From Salegentibacter agarivorans (GTDB taxonomy: Bacteria; Bacteroidota; Bacteroidia; Flavobacteriales; Flavobacteriaceae), in assembly GCF_900113135.1 (NCBI RefSeq), contig NZ_FOOH01000031.1:1-47384 (forward strand): a stretch of 47,384 nt of DNA. The letters run 5' to 3'. Below the pieces are notes generated by a model, which did not search any database, was not told the DNA's origin, and saw nothing but the letters and a program-made list of their open reading frames with translations. Both the position numbers and the translations under genes were made by a program. Positions 9,301 to 17,922 of the stretch are shown piece by piece; positions within the stretch are counted from its first letter, which is position 1; each line of letters begins with the position of its first letter.

Positions 9301-9536
9301 TTGTCGATATTCTCAAGGGAAGACACAGCATCTTCTATTTTTCTACTTACTGTATTCTCTACCTCGGCCGGTGACGCGCCAGGATATGGCGTCATCACGG
9401 TTACTACCTTTACTTCGAATTTTGGAATCAACTCATAGTTTAATTGACTATAGCTGAAAAGGCCTCCAATAATAAGTAATGCGAGCATCACTATTACAAG
9501 ACTGGGCCTTTTTATAGATACTTCTGCTAATTTCAT
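6378..9536 (-). CDS. RND efflux pump, inner-membrane transporter (HAE1/AcrB type)
   Basis: 1052 residues, the usual size of hydrophobe/amphiphile efflux-1 pumps. It has an N-terminal membrane helix, two large periplasmic loops (about 30-330 and 550-860) and two groups of membrane helices. The proton-relay residues are present: Asp400-Asp401 in GILVDDAIVVIENIH and Lys930 in GLVAKNAILLVDF. Other family motifs are TPYPGASPAEVE and LSIPLSF. It would take up amphiphilic compounds from the periplasm or inner-membrane leaflet and pass them to the TolC-like channel, driven by protons. It is third in an operon after TolC and the fusion protein (15-nt gap to the latter). The order TolC-MFP-RND is common in Bacteroidota. 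Confidence 0.95.
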   Translation of the reverse strand: MKLAEVSIKRPSLVIVMLALLIIGGLFSYSQLNYELIPKFEVKVVTVMTPYPGASPAEVENTVSRKIEDAVSSLENIDKIQTSSFESLSVVTIQFNNEADVDFALNEAQRSINAIRSDLPDDIDEPSLSQFSVSDLPIMSLGVTADLSENELYDLIDQKIQPAFSRLNGVAQVNLVGGQEREIRVNLDPNRLQGYGLTVPMVQQIITASNLDFPTGNLTTRENTTLIRLAGKIQSVDELRNLTIASQNGQNIKLSDIAEIQDTQKEVEKIARINRENTILLQIQKQTDANAVAVSELVQENIIEIEQQYADQGVDINIASDDSVFTLEAANSVIKDLLIAIGLVAFVMLFFLHSYRNALIVMVAIPTSLIATFIGMWLLGYSLNLMSLLALSLVVGILVDDAIVVIENIHRHMEMGKNKVRAAYDGASEIGFTVTAITLVIVVVFLPIALSDGLVADIIRQFCVTVVIATLLSLLVSFTVVPWLFSRFGKLELISNKSFFGKIIHKFEKGLTWFTEEVTKILKWSLDNKVKTFVVVAGLFISSIALVAMGYIGSNFFPSTDRGEFLVQLEIDKDASIEEANFITQKAENYLSQIPEVERLITTVGQSSSGGMGGAQATNNKSEVSVTLVDQSEREEKTSVIAARIKRDLEQNLVAADVTTVSVGLVGVEDAPLQMTITGNTFEEALAYAKAAEQALKTVDGATEIETSVEEGNPEISVNVNRDKMTSLGLNVATVGQTMRTAFSGNTDNKYRTGNNEYDINIIFDEASRNNIEDVQNIQFTNNNGELINLAQFADISYESGPSLLERYDRSPSVTISAQTVGKTLGAVAQEWEEKLADIERPKGVEWTWGGDMENQSEGFGTLGIALLAAIMLVYMIMVVLYDDFIKPFIVLFSIPLSFIGALWALALTDQSLNIFTILGIIMLIGLVAKNAILLVDFANHRLAHGEKIRTALIQANHARLRPILMTTIAMVFGMLPIALASGAAAEMNNGLAIVIIGGLLSSLFLTLVIVPVVYLIFVRLEEKFSSKEKQDYDKLMHAEYEHLNPKSELEF

Positions 9537-9551
9537 TTTTTTTCTTCTCTA

Positions 9552-10607
9552 TTATTTAATCACTTTTACTGCAGTCCCATCTGTCAGGTTAATCTGCCCG
9601 CTGGTTACCACTGCATCCCCTTCATTAAGCCCATTGGTTACTTGCACCTTATTTCCGTAATTAATACCGGTGCTAATTTCCGTCAGGTATGCAATACCAT
9701 CTTTTACAACGAAAACCCGGTTGTCGCTAACGCTTCCCACGAAGGCTTCTCGGGGTATTACAAGTACATTATTCTCTCCTTTTTGGTTAAACACTGCCGT
9801 AGCATACATTCCTGCTCTTAAGTTTGATTGGGAATTATCTATAGAAATTTCTACAGGAAACTTTAAGGCTCCATTGGAAGCAGGAGCTATAAAAGTAATC
9901 CTACCCTCAATGGTTTTTTTGGTAGCACTTGGAGTTACTTTAACCGAATCTCCAAGCTTAAGTTGACTAACAAGAGATTCGTCTACTTCTACTTTTAAGT
10001 CTAACGAAGAAATGTCTACTACCTCTATTATTGGAGTTCCCGGAGCTACGACCATTCCAACTTCAACCATTTTTTTATTTACCACTCCACTCATCTTTGA
10101 GCGTACGTTGGTGTCGCCGGAATTTAGTTGGGCAGATTGATACTGTGCCCTTGCATTTTCTACCTGTAGTTTTGCCTGATCAAGCTTTGAGGCAGTTACT
10201 CCCCCCGTTTTGTAAGCAGCCTCGAATCTGTTTAAGTTAGATACAGCGTTGTCAAGATTGGCTTTTGCATTCCCCATATTGACATTTGCTTTATCTCCAA
10301 TTAGTTTCGCTATTACCTGACCTTTCTTTACATTATCGCCTTCTTCGACATAAATAGCTCCTATTTGTCCTGAGATCTCCGCAGAAATATTTGCTGTGGC
10401 TGTGGGTAAAAAAGTACCGTTTACCGTAAACATGGAACCAATTCTTTCTTTTTGTGCAATTGCAGTGTTCACTGCTACTTCTGTATTTTCCTGTGTTACA
10501 ATACTTAATTCTCTTTCGTTCTCTTTTTTATTGTTTTGTAGGATAAAATAAAACGCTACGGCTACGCCTAATAGCACTACTATTGTGATGATTGTCTTTT
10601 TTTTCAT
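9552..10607 (-). CDS. RND efflux membrane fusion protein (AcrA/HlyD type)
   Basis: 351 residues. It has a single N-terminal hydrophobic helix (TIITIVVLLGVAVAFYFIL, about 5-23) without a lipobox, so it is anchored by the helix rather than by lipid. Next come the biotinyl-lipoyl-like half (ISAEISGQIGAIYVEEGDNV), an alpha-hairpin (about 110-165), the second lipoyl half (RSKMSGVVNKKMVEVGMVV), a beta-barrel domain and a membrane-proximal domain ending in GLNEGDAVVTSGQINL. It bridges the RND pump and the outer-membrane channel. Its start codon follows the stop of the TolC gene by one base, so the two are translationally linked. Confidence 0.95.
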   Translation of the reverse strand: MKKKTIITIVVLLGVAVAFYFILQNNKKENERELSIVTQENTEVAVNTAIAQKERIGSMFTVNGTFLPTATANISAEISGQIGAIYVEEGDNVKKGQVIAKLIGDKANVNMGNAKANLDNAVSNLNRFEAAYKTGGVTASKLDQAKLQVENARAQYQSAQLNSGDTNVRSKMSGVVNKKMVEVGMVVAPGTPIIEVVDISSLDLKVEVDESLVSQLKLGDSVKVTPSATKKTIEGRITFIAPASNGALKFPVEISIDNSQSNLRAGMYATAVFNQKGENNVLVIPREAFVGSVSDNRVFVVKDGIAYLTEISTGINYGNKVQVTNGLNEGDAVVTSGQINLTDGTAVKVIK

Positions 10608-10608
10608 T

Positions 10609-11949
10609 TTAAAGGTTATTTTCGTTTAATGTGTCTAATTTTCCCTGGGATTTTAAAAGCTCCACTTCTGCTAGTTTATAATCTAACCTGGCATTGGTTA
10701 AACTGTTTTTAGCATCAGCAAGTTCTCTTTCAACATCCAGCATTTCGTTAAGAGTAGCTAAACCCAACTCATAATTATTCTGAGTGTCTTCCAATACTTT
10801 TTGAGCAAGCTCCACATTTAGTTCTTGTGTTTGAATGGAAATAAAGCTGTTTTCTAATTGTGAGATCGCATTTTCGTAGGCAAGCTGTAGAGCTAGTTCA
10901 GTTTCTTGAAGATCCTCTTCAGCTTTCTCTATCTCTACTTGGTTCTGCTTCACCTTTGCCCGGGTAGCACCTCCATTAAAAATAGGGATACTGATATTTA
11001 ATCCTATAGCGCTGAAATCTGACCAGAAAGCACCTTCGTTTTTTCCATTCCATAGAGGAACAACATCTCCCTGTCCCAGCCAGCCATAGTTAGCAACCAA
11101 TGAAACTGAAGGATAATATTCAGCCAGGGTTGATTTTTTCTGAAAATTTAAAAGTTCAATTTGCTTATTCAGTAACTCTAGTTCCGTACGACTGGAAAAT
11201 TCAAGCTCTATTCCTGGTAAAAATTCCGGTTGGAAATTTTGTTGTGGCAATCTTATTTCTTGAGAAATGGACATTCCTATCATAAATTTTAATGCATTCT
11301 CACTTAATTCTACTGCATTAATGGCTTGCTGTTTATTACTTTTCAAATTATTTAGTGCTACCATGCTCCGGTCATAATCAATCTTTTTTGCAAGTCCGTT
11401 CTCGTATAACCCCTTAACGATACCTACCGTTCTTTCTGTGAGTTCCAAATTATTCTGAAGGTTTTCCAGAATCTGCTTTGATTGGAACACCTGATAGTAA
11501 GCAACTGCTACTTTTTCAATTATTTCTTCGTTGGTAAGCTGTGCATTAAGCTTATAAAATTCTTTTGTAGATTTTGCAGCTTTCAAACCCACAAAGACGG
11601 CCTGATTGAATATGGTTTGGGAAAGCTGTGCATTGGCTGTGGAATTCCATTTCCTTCCAAAAGCTACCGCAATACTTTCTCCGGGAGCCCCAAAAATTTC
11701 TCCGGGTAATATATTTTCCTGCAAAAGGGCATTATAGGTAGTACCCGCATTAGCCGATAAGTTCGGTAAAGCTTTGGCCCTGACCTCAGAGATTTGTGCA
11801 TCGGCGTTAGTAATATCTAGCCTGGCCTTAGCTGCATCTGCCTTATGCTCTAAGGCATACGAAACAGCATCTGAAAGTTTGAGCTCCAGGGGTTCCTGAC
11901 CAAAGGTAATCCCATATACAAAGAGAAAACCAATTATCATTTTTTTCAT
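10609..11949 (-). CDS. TolC-family outer-membrane efflux channel
   Basis: 446 residues, normal for the family. A cleavable signal peptide (MKKMIIGFLFVYGITFG) is followed by two repeats of outer-membrane efflux protein helices: LSDAVSYALEHKADAAKARL at the start and LGLATLNEMLDVERELADAK near the end, with long coiled-coil segments between. It forms the trimeric outer-membrane exit duct. It is the first gene of the efflux operon and has a recognisable Bacteroidota promoter 32-39 nt upstream (11981-11988). Confidence 0.94.
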   Translation of the reverse strand: MKKMIIGFLFVYGITFGQEPLELKLSDAVSYALEHKADAAKARLDITNADAQISEVRAKALPNLSANAGTTYNALLQENILPGEIFGAPGESIAVAFGRKWNSTANAQLSQTIFNQAVFVGLKAAKSTKEFYKLNAQLTNEEIIEKVAVAYYQVFQSKQILENLQNNLELTERTVGIVKGLYENGLAKKIDYDRSMVALNNLKSNKQQAINAVELSENALKFMIGMSISQEIRLPQQNFQPEFLPGIELEFSSRTELELLNKQIELLNFQKKSTLAEYYPSVSLVANYGWLGQGDVVPLWNGKNEGAFWSDFSAIGLNISIPIFNGGATRAKVKQNQVEIEKAEEDLQETELALQLAYENAISQLENSFISIQTQELNVELAQKVLEDTQNNYELGLATLNEMLDVERELADAKNSLTNARLDYKLAEVELLKSQGKLDTLNENNL

Positions 11950-11980
11950 ATTAGGTACAATTTTTTTGTGATTTAGAATG

Positions 11981-11988
11981 CAAATATA
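11981..11988 (-). promoter_or_regulatory. -7 box of the efflux operon promoter
   Basis: On the minus strand the sequence is TATATTTG, an exact match to the Bacteroidota -7 consensus TAnnTTTG, 32 nt before the TolC start codon. The expected -33 region falls within the inverted repeat at 11991-12046. Confidence 0.65.
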
Positions 11989-11990
11989 AA

Positions 11991-12046
11991 ACTAAAAAAC
12001 TAAAAAACATTAAAAGTTTTCTGGTTTTTTAGTCTTTTTTGGTTTT
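11991..12046. promoter_or_regulatory. Operator-like inverted repeat over the efflux promoter
   Basis: ACTAAAAAAC occurs twice in overlapping tandem (11991-12000 and 11999-12008), and its exact inverse GTTTTTTAGT lies at 12024-12033, with further T-rich imperfect inverse sequence to 12046. The left copies abut the -7 box, so a bound protein would block RNA polymerase. The TetR protein encoded at the end of the operon is the natural candidate. The sequence is poor in complexity, so the arms may partly reflect A/T tracts. Confidence 0.5.
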
Positions 12047-12560
12047 GAAGCTTTGATGGGAGTTTTAATAACCTCCTCAATTTTTTATTGAATAGGAATT
12101 TGTTTTCAAAAACTGAGTAGTCTTAAGCCAATGATAATTGCTATTATAAAGATCCGCATCAAAATGCGTTGTCTGAATTGAAGAGCCAGCAGGATAGTCA
12201 ATTATATTTGGTTTGGGTTTTGTGTGAAGTACGTTAAATAGCTTCGGAAGCCACATAATCAGCTCAGAGTTTAGGGCAGATTAATATTTGATGTCCATTT
12301 CGCAGATGGATTGAATAGGAAAGTTTTTTCTGGATACCAAGTTTTTTCATATTCTAAGAATAATAATATATGTTGTGTATGGTACCAGTATATCCATTAA
12401 AGAAGGTAAAAGGTTATTTGATTTTTTTGAATATGTGAAACCTATATAACATTATCCATCTTTGATACTATATTGCTCAAGAATGGAAGTAAGGTTGTTG
12501 AAGTGAGCAATAATTTACAAATTTATTGCTTTGTTCATATACCTCTCATAAATCAAATTA
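12047..12560. other. Intergenic region, no gene seen
   Basis: About 510 bp between divergent operons (efflux to the left, peptidases to the right). No frame longer than a few dozen codons and no RNA gene was recognised. It must hold the promoter of the peptidase operon, but no exact TAnnTTTG box was found. It contains a partial inverted copy of the motif shared by the Hyp-locus promoters (12465-12474). Confidence 0.5.
12465..12474 (-). promoter_or_regulatory. Partial, inverted copy of the Hyp-locus motif
   Basis: On the minus strand this reads AATATAGTAT, the exact last ten bases of the 15-bp motif found at 18816-18830. The rest of the motif is not conserved here. A second partial match (ATGTTA-TATAG, minus strand) lies about 20 nt to the left. 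It is about 90 nt upstream of the peptidase operon. In A/T-rich DNA a 10-base match can arise by chance, so this is only suggestive. Confidence 0.25.
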
Positions 12561-14237
12561 ATGAAGCATAATTCTTTCTCTTTTTTTCTTATTGTACTTT
12601 TTTCATTTCAAATGTTGGGGCAGGAAAAACAATTTACCCGAGCAGATACACTGCGAGGTAGTATTACCCCCGAAAGAGCCTGGTGGGACGTGCTGAGATA
12701 TGATATCCAGGTTAAACCCTCTTTTAAAAATAAATATACCTCGGGTTTTAATAAAATAACCTATAAGGTAGTCCAGGAAAACCATCCTAACCTGATGCAG
12801 ATTGATCTTCAAAAACCTTTGGTAATTGATAGTATTATCTATGACAAAAAACAAACATTGAGGTTTATTCGTGAAGGAAATGTTTATCAGGTTAAAACCC
12901 CTTCACAAAGTATGGGTTCTGAACATGAGGTGAAAATCTATTTCAGCGGTAAACCCCATGAAGCTATTCGCCCCCCGTGGGACGGTGGTTGGACATTTAC
13001 AAAAGATGAAAAAGGAAGACCCTGGATGACTGTAACCTGCCAGGGACTTGGGGCCTCTATATGGTATCCAAATAAAGATCATCAAAGTGATGAGCCGGAT
13101 AGAGGAGCATCGCTTACTATGCGTGTTTCAAAAGAATTAATGGCCGTGGCCAATGGACGTTTATTAGATAAAACTCCCCATCAGGATGGCACAATATCCT
13201 ATAAGTGGGGAGTTGAGAACCCGATAAGTAATTATACCATCATACCATATATCGGACATTATGAGAATTTCGCAGAAGTATACAAAGGTATACAAGGAGA
13301 TTTAGATTTAAATTATTGGGTCCTGGATTATAATTTGGATAAAGCCAAAGATTATATGCCCAGGGAGGTTCATAATATGCTTGATGCTTTCGAATATTGG
13401 TTTGGGCCCTATCCCTTTTATGAAGACGGTTTTAAGCTTGTGGAAACCTCAAACACGGGTATGGAACATCAATCCAATATCTCTTATGGGAATTATTATG
13501 CGGGAGGTTATAGAGGAAATGATGGCTCCGGTACAGGACTCGGATTAACCTGGGATTTTATTATTATTCACGAAAGTGGACACGAATGGTTTGGTAATAA
13601 TATTACTACAAACGACCTAGCAGATATGTACATCCATGAAAGTTTTACCAATTATAGTGAAACGCTATTTATGGATTACGTTTATGGAGAGGAAGCCGCT
13701 AACGATTATAATTACGGAACCAGGAGTGGTATCCAAAATAAGGAACCTATTATTCCATCGTATGGGGTAAACGCAAAAGGGAGTGGCGATATGTATCCAA
13801 AAGGCGGGAATATGCTTCATAGCATAAGGCATAGTATTGATGATGACAAACTCTTTAAAAATATCCTCACTGGTTTGAATATGACTTTTCATAATAAAAC
13901 GGTTGACGGTATTGAGATTCAACGATACATTTCTGAAAAATCGGGATACGATTATTCCGAAGTTTTTGCCCAATATTTGACCACGACTGATATTCCCATA
14001 TTACAACTGTATGTAGACGCTCCCAATAATAAAATGTTTTATAGGTATACCAACTGTATAGAGGGTTTCAATTTACCATTGGTTCTAAATGGTACGCAGG
14101 AACGGATTAAAATTATTCCATCTACAGAGTGGCAAAGTGTACCTATTCAGAACAGAAACCAATATCTTTTTACCCCTTGGAGAATAGAACACAAGTATTA
14201 TCTAGATGTAGAATTAGTTAAACAAATGGAAGAATAA
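12561..14237 (+). CDS. M1-family (gluzincin) aminopeptidase, secreted
   Basis: 558 residues with an N-terminal signal peptide (FSFFLIVLFSFQMLGQ). Residues about 40-260 are the beta-rich N-terminal domain of M1 enzymes and about 265-480 the thermolysin-like catalytic domain. The zinc motif is HESGH at 337-341 with Glu360 nineteen residues after the second His (HEXXH-18-E). The substrate-anchoring GxMEN motif appears as GMEH at 300-303. It removes amino acids from peptide N-termini, probably in the periplasm or outside. It lacks the large C-terminal helical domain of long M1 enzymes, as many Bacteroidota forms do. Its stop codon is followed at once by the start of the Xaa-Pro aminopeptidase gene, so they share an operon. 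Confidence 0.92.
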   Translation: MKHNSFSFFLIVLFSFQMLGQEKQFTRADTLRGSITPERAWWDVLRYDIQVKPSFKNKYTSGFNKITYKVVQENHPNLMQIDLQKPLVIDSIIYDKKQTLRFIREGNVYQVKTPSQSMGSEHEVKIYFSGKPHEAIRPPWDGGWTFTKDEKGRPWMTVTCQGLGASIWYPNKDHQSDEPDRGASLTMRVSKELMAVANGRLLDKTPHQDGTISYKWGVENPISNYTIIPYIGHYENFAEVYKGIQGDLDLNYWVLDYNLDKAKDYMPREVHNMLDAFEYWFGPYPFYEDGFKLVETSNTGMEHQSNISYGNYYAGGYRGNDGSGTGLGLTWDFIIIHESGHEWFGNNITTNDLADMYIHESFTNYSETLFMDYVYGEEAANDYNYGTRSGIQNKEPIIPSYGVNAKGSGDMYPKGGNMLHSIRHSIDDDKLFKNILTGLNMTFHNKTVDGIEIQRYISEKSGYDYSEVFAQYLTTTDIPILQLYVDAPNNKMFYRYTNCIEGFNLPLVLNGTQERIKIIPSTEWQSVPIQNRNQYLFTPWRIEHKYYLDVELVKQMEE

Positions 14238-15626
14238 ATGTTTTCACCAATAACATATATTACGAGACGAGAAGCATTAAAGAAAAAAATAAAATCTGGC
14301 ATACTGATTTTTCCCGGTAATAAGGAAACAGGTATGAACTATAATGATAACTGGTATCCATTTCGACAGGACAGTACCTTCCTGTATTATTTTGGAATAA
14401 ACCTTCCTGATTTATACGTGATAATTGATCTCGATGAAGGAAAAGAAATCCTATTTGGAAATGATTTAACTCCTGAAGACATGGTATGGGTGGGAGCCAG
14501 TGAACCCATGGTTAGCCTGGCTGAAAAATGTGGTATTAAGAAGGTGCAACCCATGTCGAAGTTGAAGGATCTTATTCAGAAAGCAAAACAAAAAGGACAA
14601 ACCTTACATTATCTGCCACCATACAGAAGTAGGGTGACCATCGAACTAGGTGAACTCATAGGCTTTCCAGTATCTACAATAGGAAGAAATTATTCTATTG
14701 AATTTGTAAAAGCAGTGATTGCGCAACGCTCTATCAAATCTCCCGAAGAGATAAAAGAGCTTCATAAAGCAGTAAATATTACGGCAGCAATGCATCGTCA
14801 TGCGATTAGAAATACCAGGGATGGTGTATCAGAAAAGCAAATCGCCGGAGAACTCCAGGCAATAGCTATTGCCGGGGGAGGGAATATTTCTTTTCCTATT
14901 ATCTTAACTAAGAACGGTCAATACCTTCACAACCACGCCACCCAGGCACGGGTAGAGAATGGAGATATTGTTTTATGCGATTGCGGTGCTGAGACTGAGA
15001 TGGGATATGCCGGGGATATGACCAGGACCTTTCCTGTGGCAGAAAGATTTACCGCTCTCCAGCGGGATGTTTATTCCATTGTTCTCGATGCACACGAATC
15101 AGCCGCCGCTGCATTAAAACCGGGATATCGATTTAAAGATGCCCATCTATTGGCCTGCACCCGGATAGTAGAGGGATTAAAAGGCTTGGGATTAATGAAA
15201 GGGGATACCGAAGAAGCTGTAGATGCAGGGGCTCACACCTTATTCTTTCAATGTGGGTTGGGACATTTTATGGGGCTGGATGTGCATGATATGGAGAATT
15301 TTGGTGAACAATTAGTGGGGTACAATGAAGACTTGAAAAAAAGCGAAAAATTTGGGTTGAAATCCCTTCGTTTGGGCAAAGAATTAGAAGAGGGTAACGT
15401 GCTAACGGTTGAACCAGGAATCTACTTTAACCCCTTTCTTATTGAGTCCTGGAAAGCGAAAGGGAATTATACGGCTTTCGTAAATTATGAGGAGGTAGAA
15501 AAGTTTAAGACATTCGGAGGAATGCGGGTGGAAGAAGATTTTTTAATAACCAGGGAAGGAAAAGAATTATTAGGTAATCCATTGGCCAAAACAATCGAAG
15601 AAATAGAAGCGCTTAAAAATGCTTAA
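14238..15626 (+). CDS. pepP: Xaa-Pro aminopeptidase (M24B, aminopeptidase P)
   Basis: 462 residues. The N-terminal aminopeptidase-P domain (about 1-150) contains FRQDSTFLYYFG; the C-terminal pita-bread domain carries the five metal ligands Asp248 and Asp260 (CDCGAE, YAGDMTRTF), His343 (GLGHFMGLDVHD), Glu392 (VEPGIYF) and Glu432 (RVEEDFLI). It cleaves the N-terminal residue when the second residue is proline, and family members can act on hydroxyproline. No signal peptide is seen, so it is cytoplasmic. It is abutted to the M1 gene (TAAATG) and followed 29 nt later by the DPP4 gene. A neighbouring DPP4 makes a proline-peptide salvage unit likely. Confidence 0.95.
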   Translation: MFSPITYITRREALKKKIKSGILIFPGNKETGMNYNDNWYPFRQDSTFLYYFGINLPDLYVIIDLDEGKEILFGNDLTPEDMVWVGASEPMVSLAEKCGIKKVQPMSKLKDLIQKAKQKGQTLHYLPPYRSRVTIELGELIGFPVSTIGRNYSIEFVKAVIAQRSIKSPEEIKELHKAVNITAAMHRHAIRNTRDGVSEKQIAGELQAIAIAGGGNISFPIILTKNGQYLHNHATQARVENGDIVLCDCGAETEMGYAGDMTRTFPVAERFTALQRDVYSIVLDAHESAAAALKPGYRFKDAHLLACTRIVEGLKGLGLMKGDTEEAVDAGAHTLFFQCGLGHFMGLDVHDMENFGEQLVGYNEDLKKSEKFGLKSLRLGKELEEGNVLTVEPGIYFNPFLIESWKAKGNYTAFVNYEEVEKFKTFGGMRVEEDFLITREGKELLGNPLAKTIEEIEALKNA

Positions 15627-15655
15627 TTCAAAAAAATAATAACTCCCACATCAGA

Positions 15656-17899
15656 ATGTACAAAAGCATAGTATTAAAACTACTTCTATTAGTTACAATT
15701 TCATTTCCTGTATTTGCACAGCAAAATGATTCTCTATTAAGCCTGGGACAGATTTACAATTCTGACGAATTCAAAAGTGATTATCAACGTCCTATCTCCT
15801 GGATTGAAAAGGGAAATGCATTCATAACTATCGAAAAAAGTGAAGCTGGTAACGATGAACTTATAAAATATAATAGTAAGAATTATAAAAAGAGTATTTA
15901 TCTTTCCGAAGATCAATTGGTCGTAAATGGGGAAAACCTAAGTATAGAAGATTTCTCATTATCACCCGATGGAAGTAAAGTAATGATCTTTACTAATTCC
16001 AGCCGTGTATGGCGTTCCAATACAAAAGGGGACTTTTGGGTATATGATTTTGATACCGAAAAACTAAAGCAATTAGGGACGGGTTTCCCTTCTTCCACTT
16101 TAATGTTTGCTAAATTTTCTCAAGATAATAAGTTTGTGGCTTACGTGCAGAACCTTAATATTTATAAAGAAGATTTTCAAACCGGGGAGGTCACTCAGCT
16201 TACCAAAGATGGGACTGGAGATATCATTAATGGTACTTTTGATTGGGTCTACGAAGAGGAGTTTGGGATGCGGGATGGTTTTAAGTGGAGCCCTGATGGT
16301 TCAAGAATTGCATTTTGGCAACTCGATGCTTCCGAGAGCGGTACTTTTTATATGATTAATAATACGGATTCAGTTTATTCTGAACCTATTCCGGTACAAT
16401 ATCCTAAGGCGGGATTTGACCCTTCTTCGGCAAAAGTAGGCTTGATCAACCCGAAGACTTCCGAAGTGAAATGGATCCCTGTCCCTGGAAATCCGGTTCA
16501 GCACTATTTACCGGCTATGCAATGGGTAAATGATGACCTGTTACTTATCCAGCAGATGAACAGGAAACAGAATGAACTGAAAATATATACCTATAAACCT
16601 TCTTCATCTTCTTTAAATAGAATATACACTGAAACTGAAAACACCTGGGTTGATCTTCGCTATCCTGATATATCTTCTAACCAATGGGGCAAGAACAATC
16701 AGTTAATCGTCGAAGATGGAAGAAGCTTTTTACGAATGACAGAAAATGATGGATGGCGCCATATTTATAAAATTAATCTGGAAACAGGAAAGAAAACACT
16801 CTTAACCCCGGGAGAATATGATGTGGCTGCATATTACCAAACTGATGGTAAAAATCTATACATAGTGGCGTCTCCTGATAACGCTACCCAGCGCTATTTA
16901 TATAGCGTTCCGCTCAATGGTGACGGGAAGTTAACAAGGATTACTCCGCCAGAATTTGAAGGGGTAAATACTTATGATGTTTCTCCAAATGGCAAATTTG
17001 CCATTCATAATTTTACCAATGTTAATACACCGAATAACGTAAGTCTGATAAATCTTCCAAAGCATAGAACGATTAAAGAATTAGTGGATAATAAGCATTT
17101 AAAAGATAAACTGAATACCCTTATTTTACCTGAAACTACTTTCTTTAAGGTGACTACAGAAGAAGGTATTGAAATGGATGGAAGGATGACCAAACCTATA
17201 AATTTTGATGCTTCAAATAAATACCCTGTTCTATTCCATGTCTATGGGGAACCCTGGGGCGTGGTAGCAACAGACCAATGGGTTGGTTTGTACGAGATTT
17301 TTATGGCGCAACAAGGATTCGTGGTAATTAGTATGGATAACCGCGGCACCCCAACTTTAAAAGGAAGCGAATGGAGAAAAACTATTTATCAAAAGGTGGG
17401 ATTAATGAATACTAATGACCAGGCATTGGCTGCACAAAAAGTATTGGAGACTTATGCTTTTTTAGATAAAACTCGCGTTAACGTATGGGGTTGGAGTGGA
17501 GGAGGTTCTATGACCCAGAATTTATTATTCCGTTATCCGGAAGTTTATCAAACAGGAGTTGCGGTAGCCGGCGTTGCCAACCAATTATTTTATGATAATA
17601 TTTACCAGGAACGCTATATGGGGTTGCCCTCTGAGGATAAGGATAAATTTATTGAAGGTTCACCGGCAAGCTATGCGAAAAATTTAGAGGGAAATTTACT
17701 TTTAATCCATGGTACCGGGGACGATAATGTTCATTATCAGAATATGGAGTACCTGGTAAATGAATTGATAAGGAATAATAAGCAATTTGATATGATGGCT
17801 TATCCAAATCGTTCACACGGGATTTTTGAAGGTAAAAATACTTCACTACACCTGTATACTCTGATTACCAATTATTTTTTGAAACACAACGGCTTATAA
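15656..17899 (+). CDS. Dipeptidyl peptidase IV (S9B), secreted
   Basis: 747 residues with a signal peptide (LLLLVTISFPVFAQ). A beta-propeller domain (about 60-480) is followed by an alpha/beta-hydrolase domain. The catalytic triad is Ser614 in WGWSGGGS, Asp689 in HGTGDDNVH and His721 in RSHGIF. The Glu pair that grips the free N-terminus of the substrate is in DWVYEEEFG (Glu200-202), which marks true DPP4 rather than other S9 enzymes. It releases X-Pro (and often X-Ala or X-Hyp) dipeptides. It is last in the operon with the M1 and Xaa-Pro aminopeptidases. Its end faces the end of the AraC gene, only 23 nt away. Confidence 0.95.
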   Translation: MYKSIVLKLLLLVTISFPVFAQQNDSLLSLGQIYNSDEFKSDYQRPISWIEKGNAFITIEKSEAGNDELIKYNSKNYKKSIYLSEDQLVVNGENLSIEDFSLSPDGSKVMIFTNSSRVWRSNTKGDFWVYDFDTEKLKQLGTGFPSSTLMFAKFSQDNKFVAYVQNLNIYKEDFQTGEVTQLTKDGTGDIINGTFDWVYEEEFGMRDGFKWSPDGSRIAFWQLDASESGTFYMINNTDSVYSEPIPVQYPKAGFDPSSAKVGLINPKTSEVKWIPVPGNPVQHYLPAMQWVNDDLLLIQQMNRKQNELKIYTYKPSSSSLNRIYTETENTWVDLRYPDISSNQWGKNNQLIVEDGRSFLRMTENDGWRHIYKINLETGKKTLLTPGEYDVAAYYQTDGKNLYIVASPDNATQRYLYSVPLNGDGKLTRITPPEFEGVNTYDVSPNGKFAIHNFTNVNTPNNVSLINLPKHRTIKELVDNKHLKDKLNTLILPETTFFKVTTEEGIEMDGRMTKPINFDASNKYPVLFHVYGEPWGVVATDQWVGLYEIFMAQQGFVVISMDNRGTPTLKGSEWRKTIYQKVGLMNTNDQALAAQKVLETYAFLDKTRVNVWGWSGGGSMTQNLLFRYPEVYQTGVAVAGVANQLFYDNIYQERYMGLPSEDKDKFIEGSPASYAKNLEGNLLLIHGTGDDNVHYQNMEYLVNELIRNNKQFDMMAYPNRSHGIFEGKNTSLHLYTLITNYFLKHNGL

Positions 17900-17922
17900 A
17901 TCCGGACAAAATTTAAAAGACT

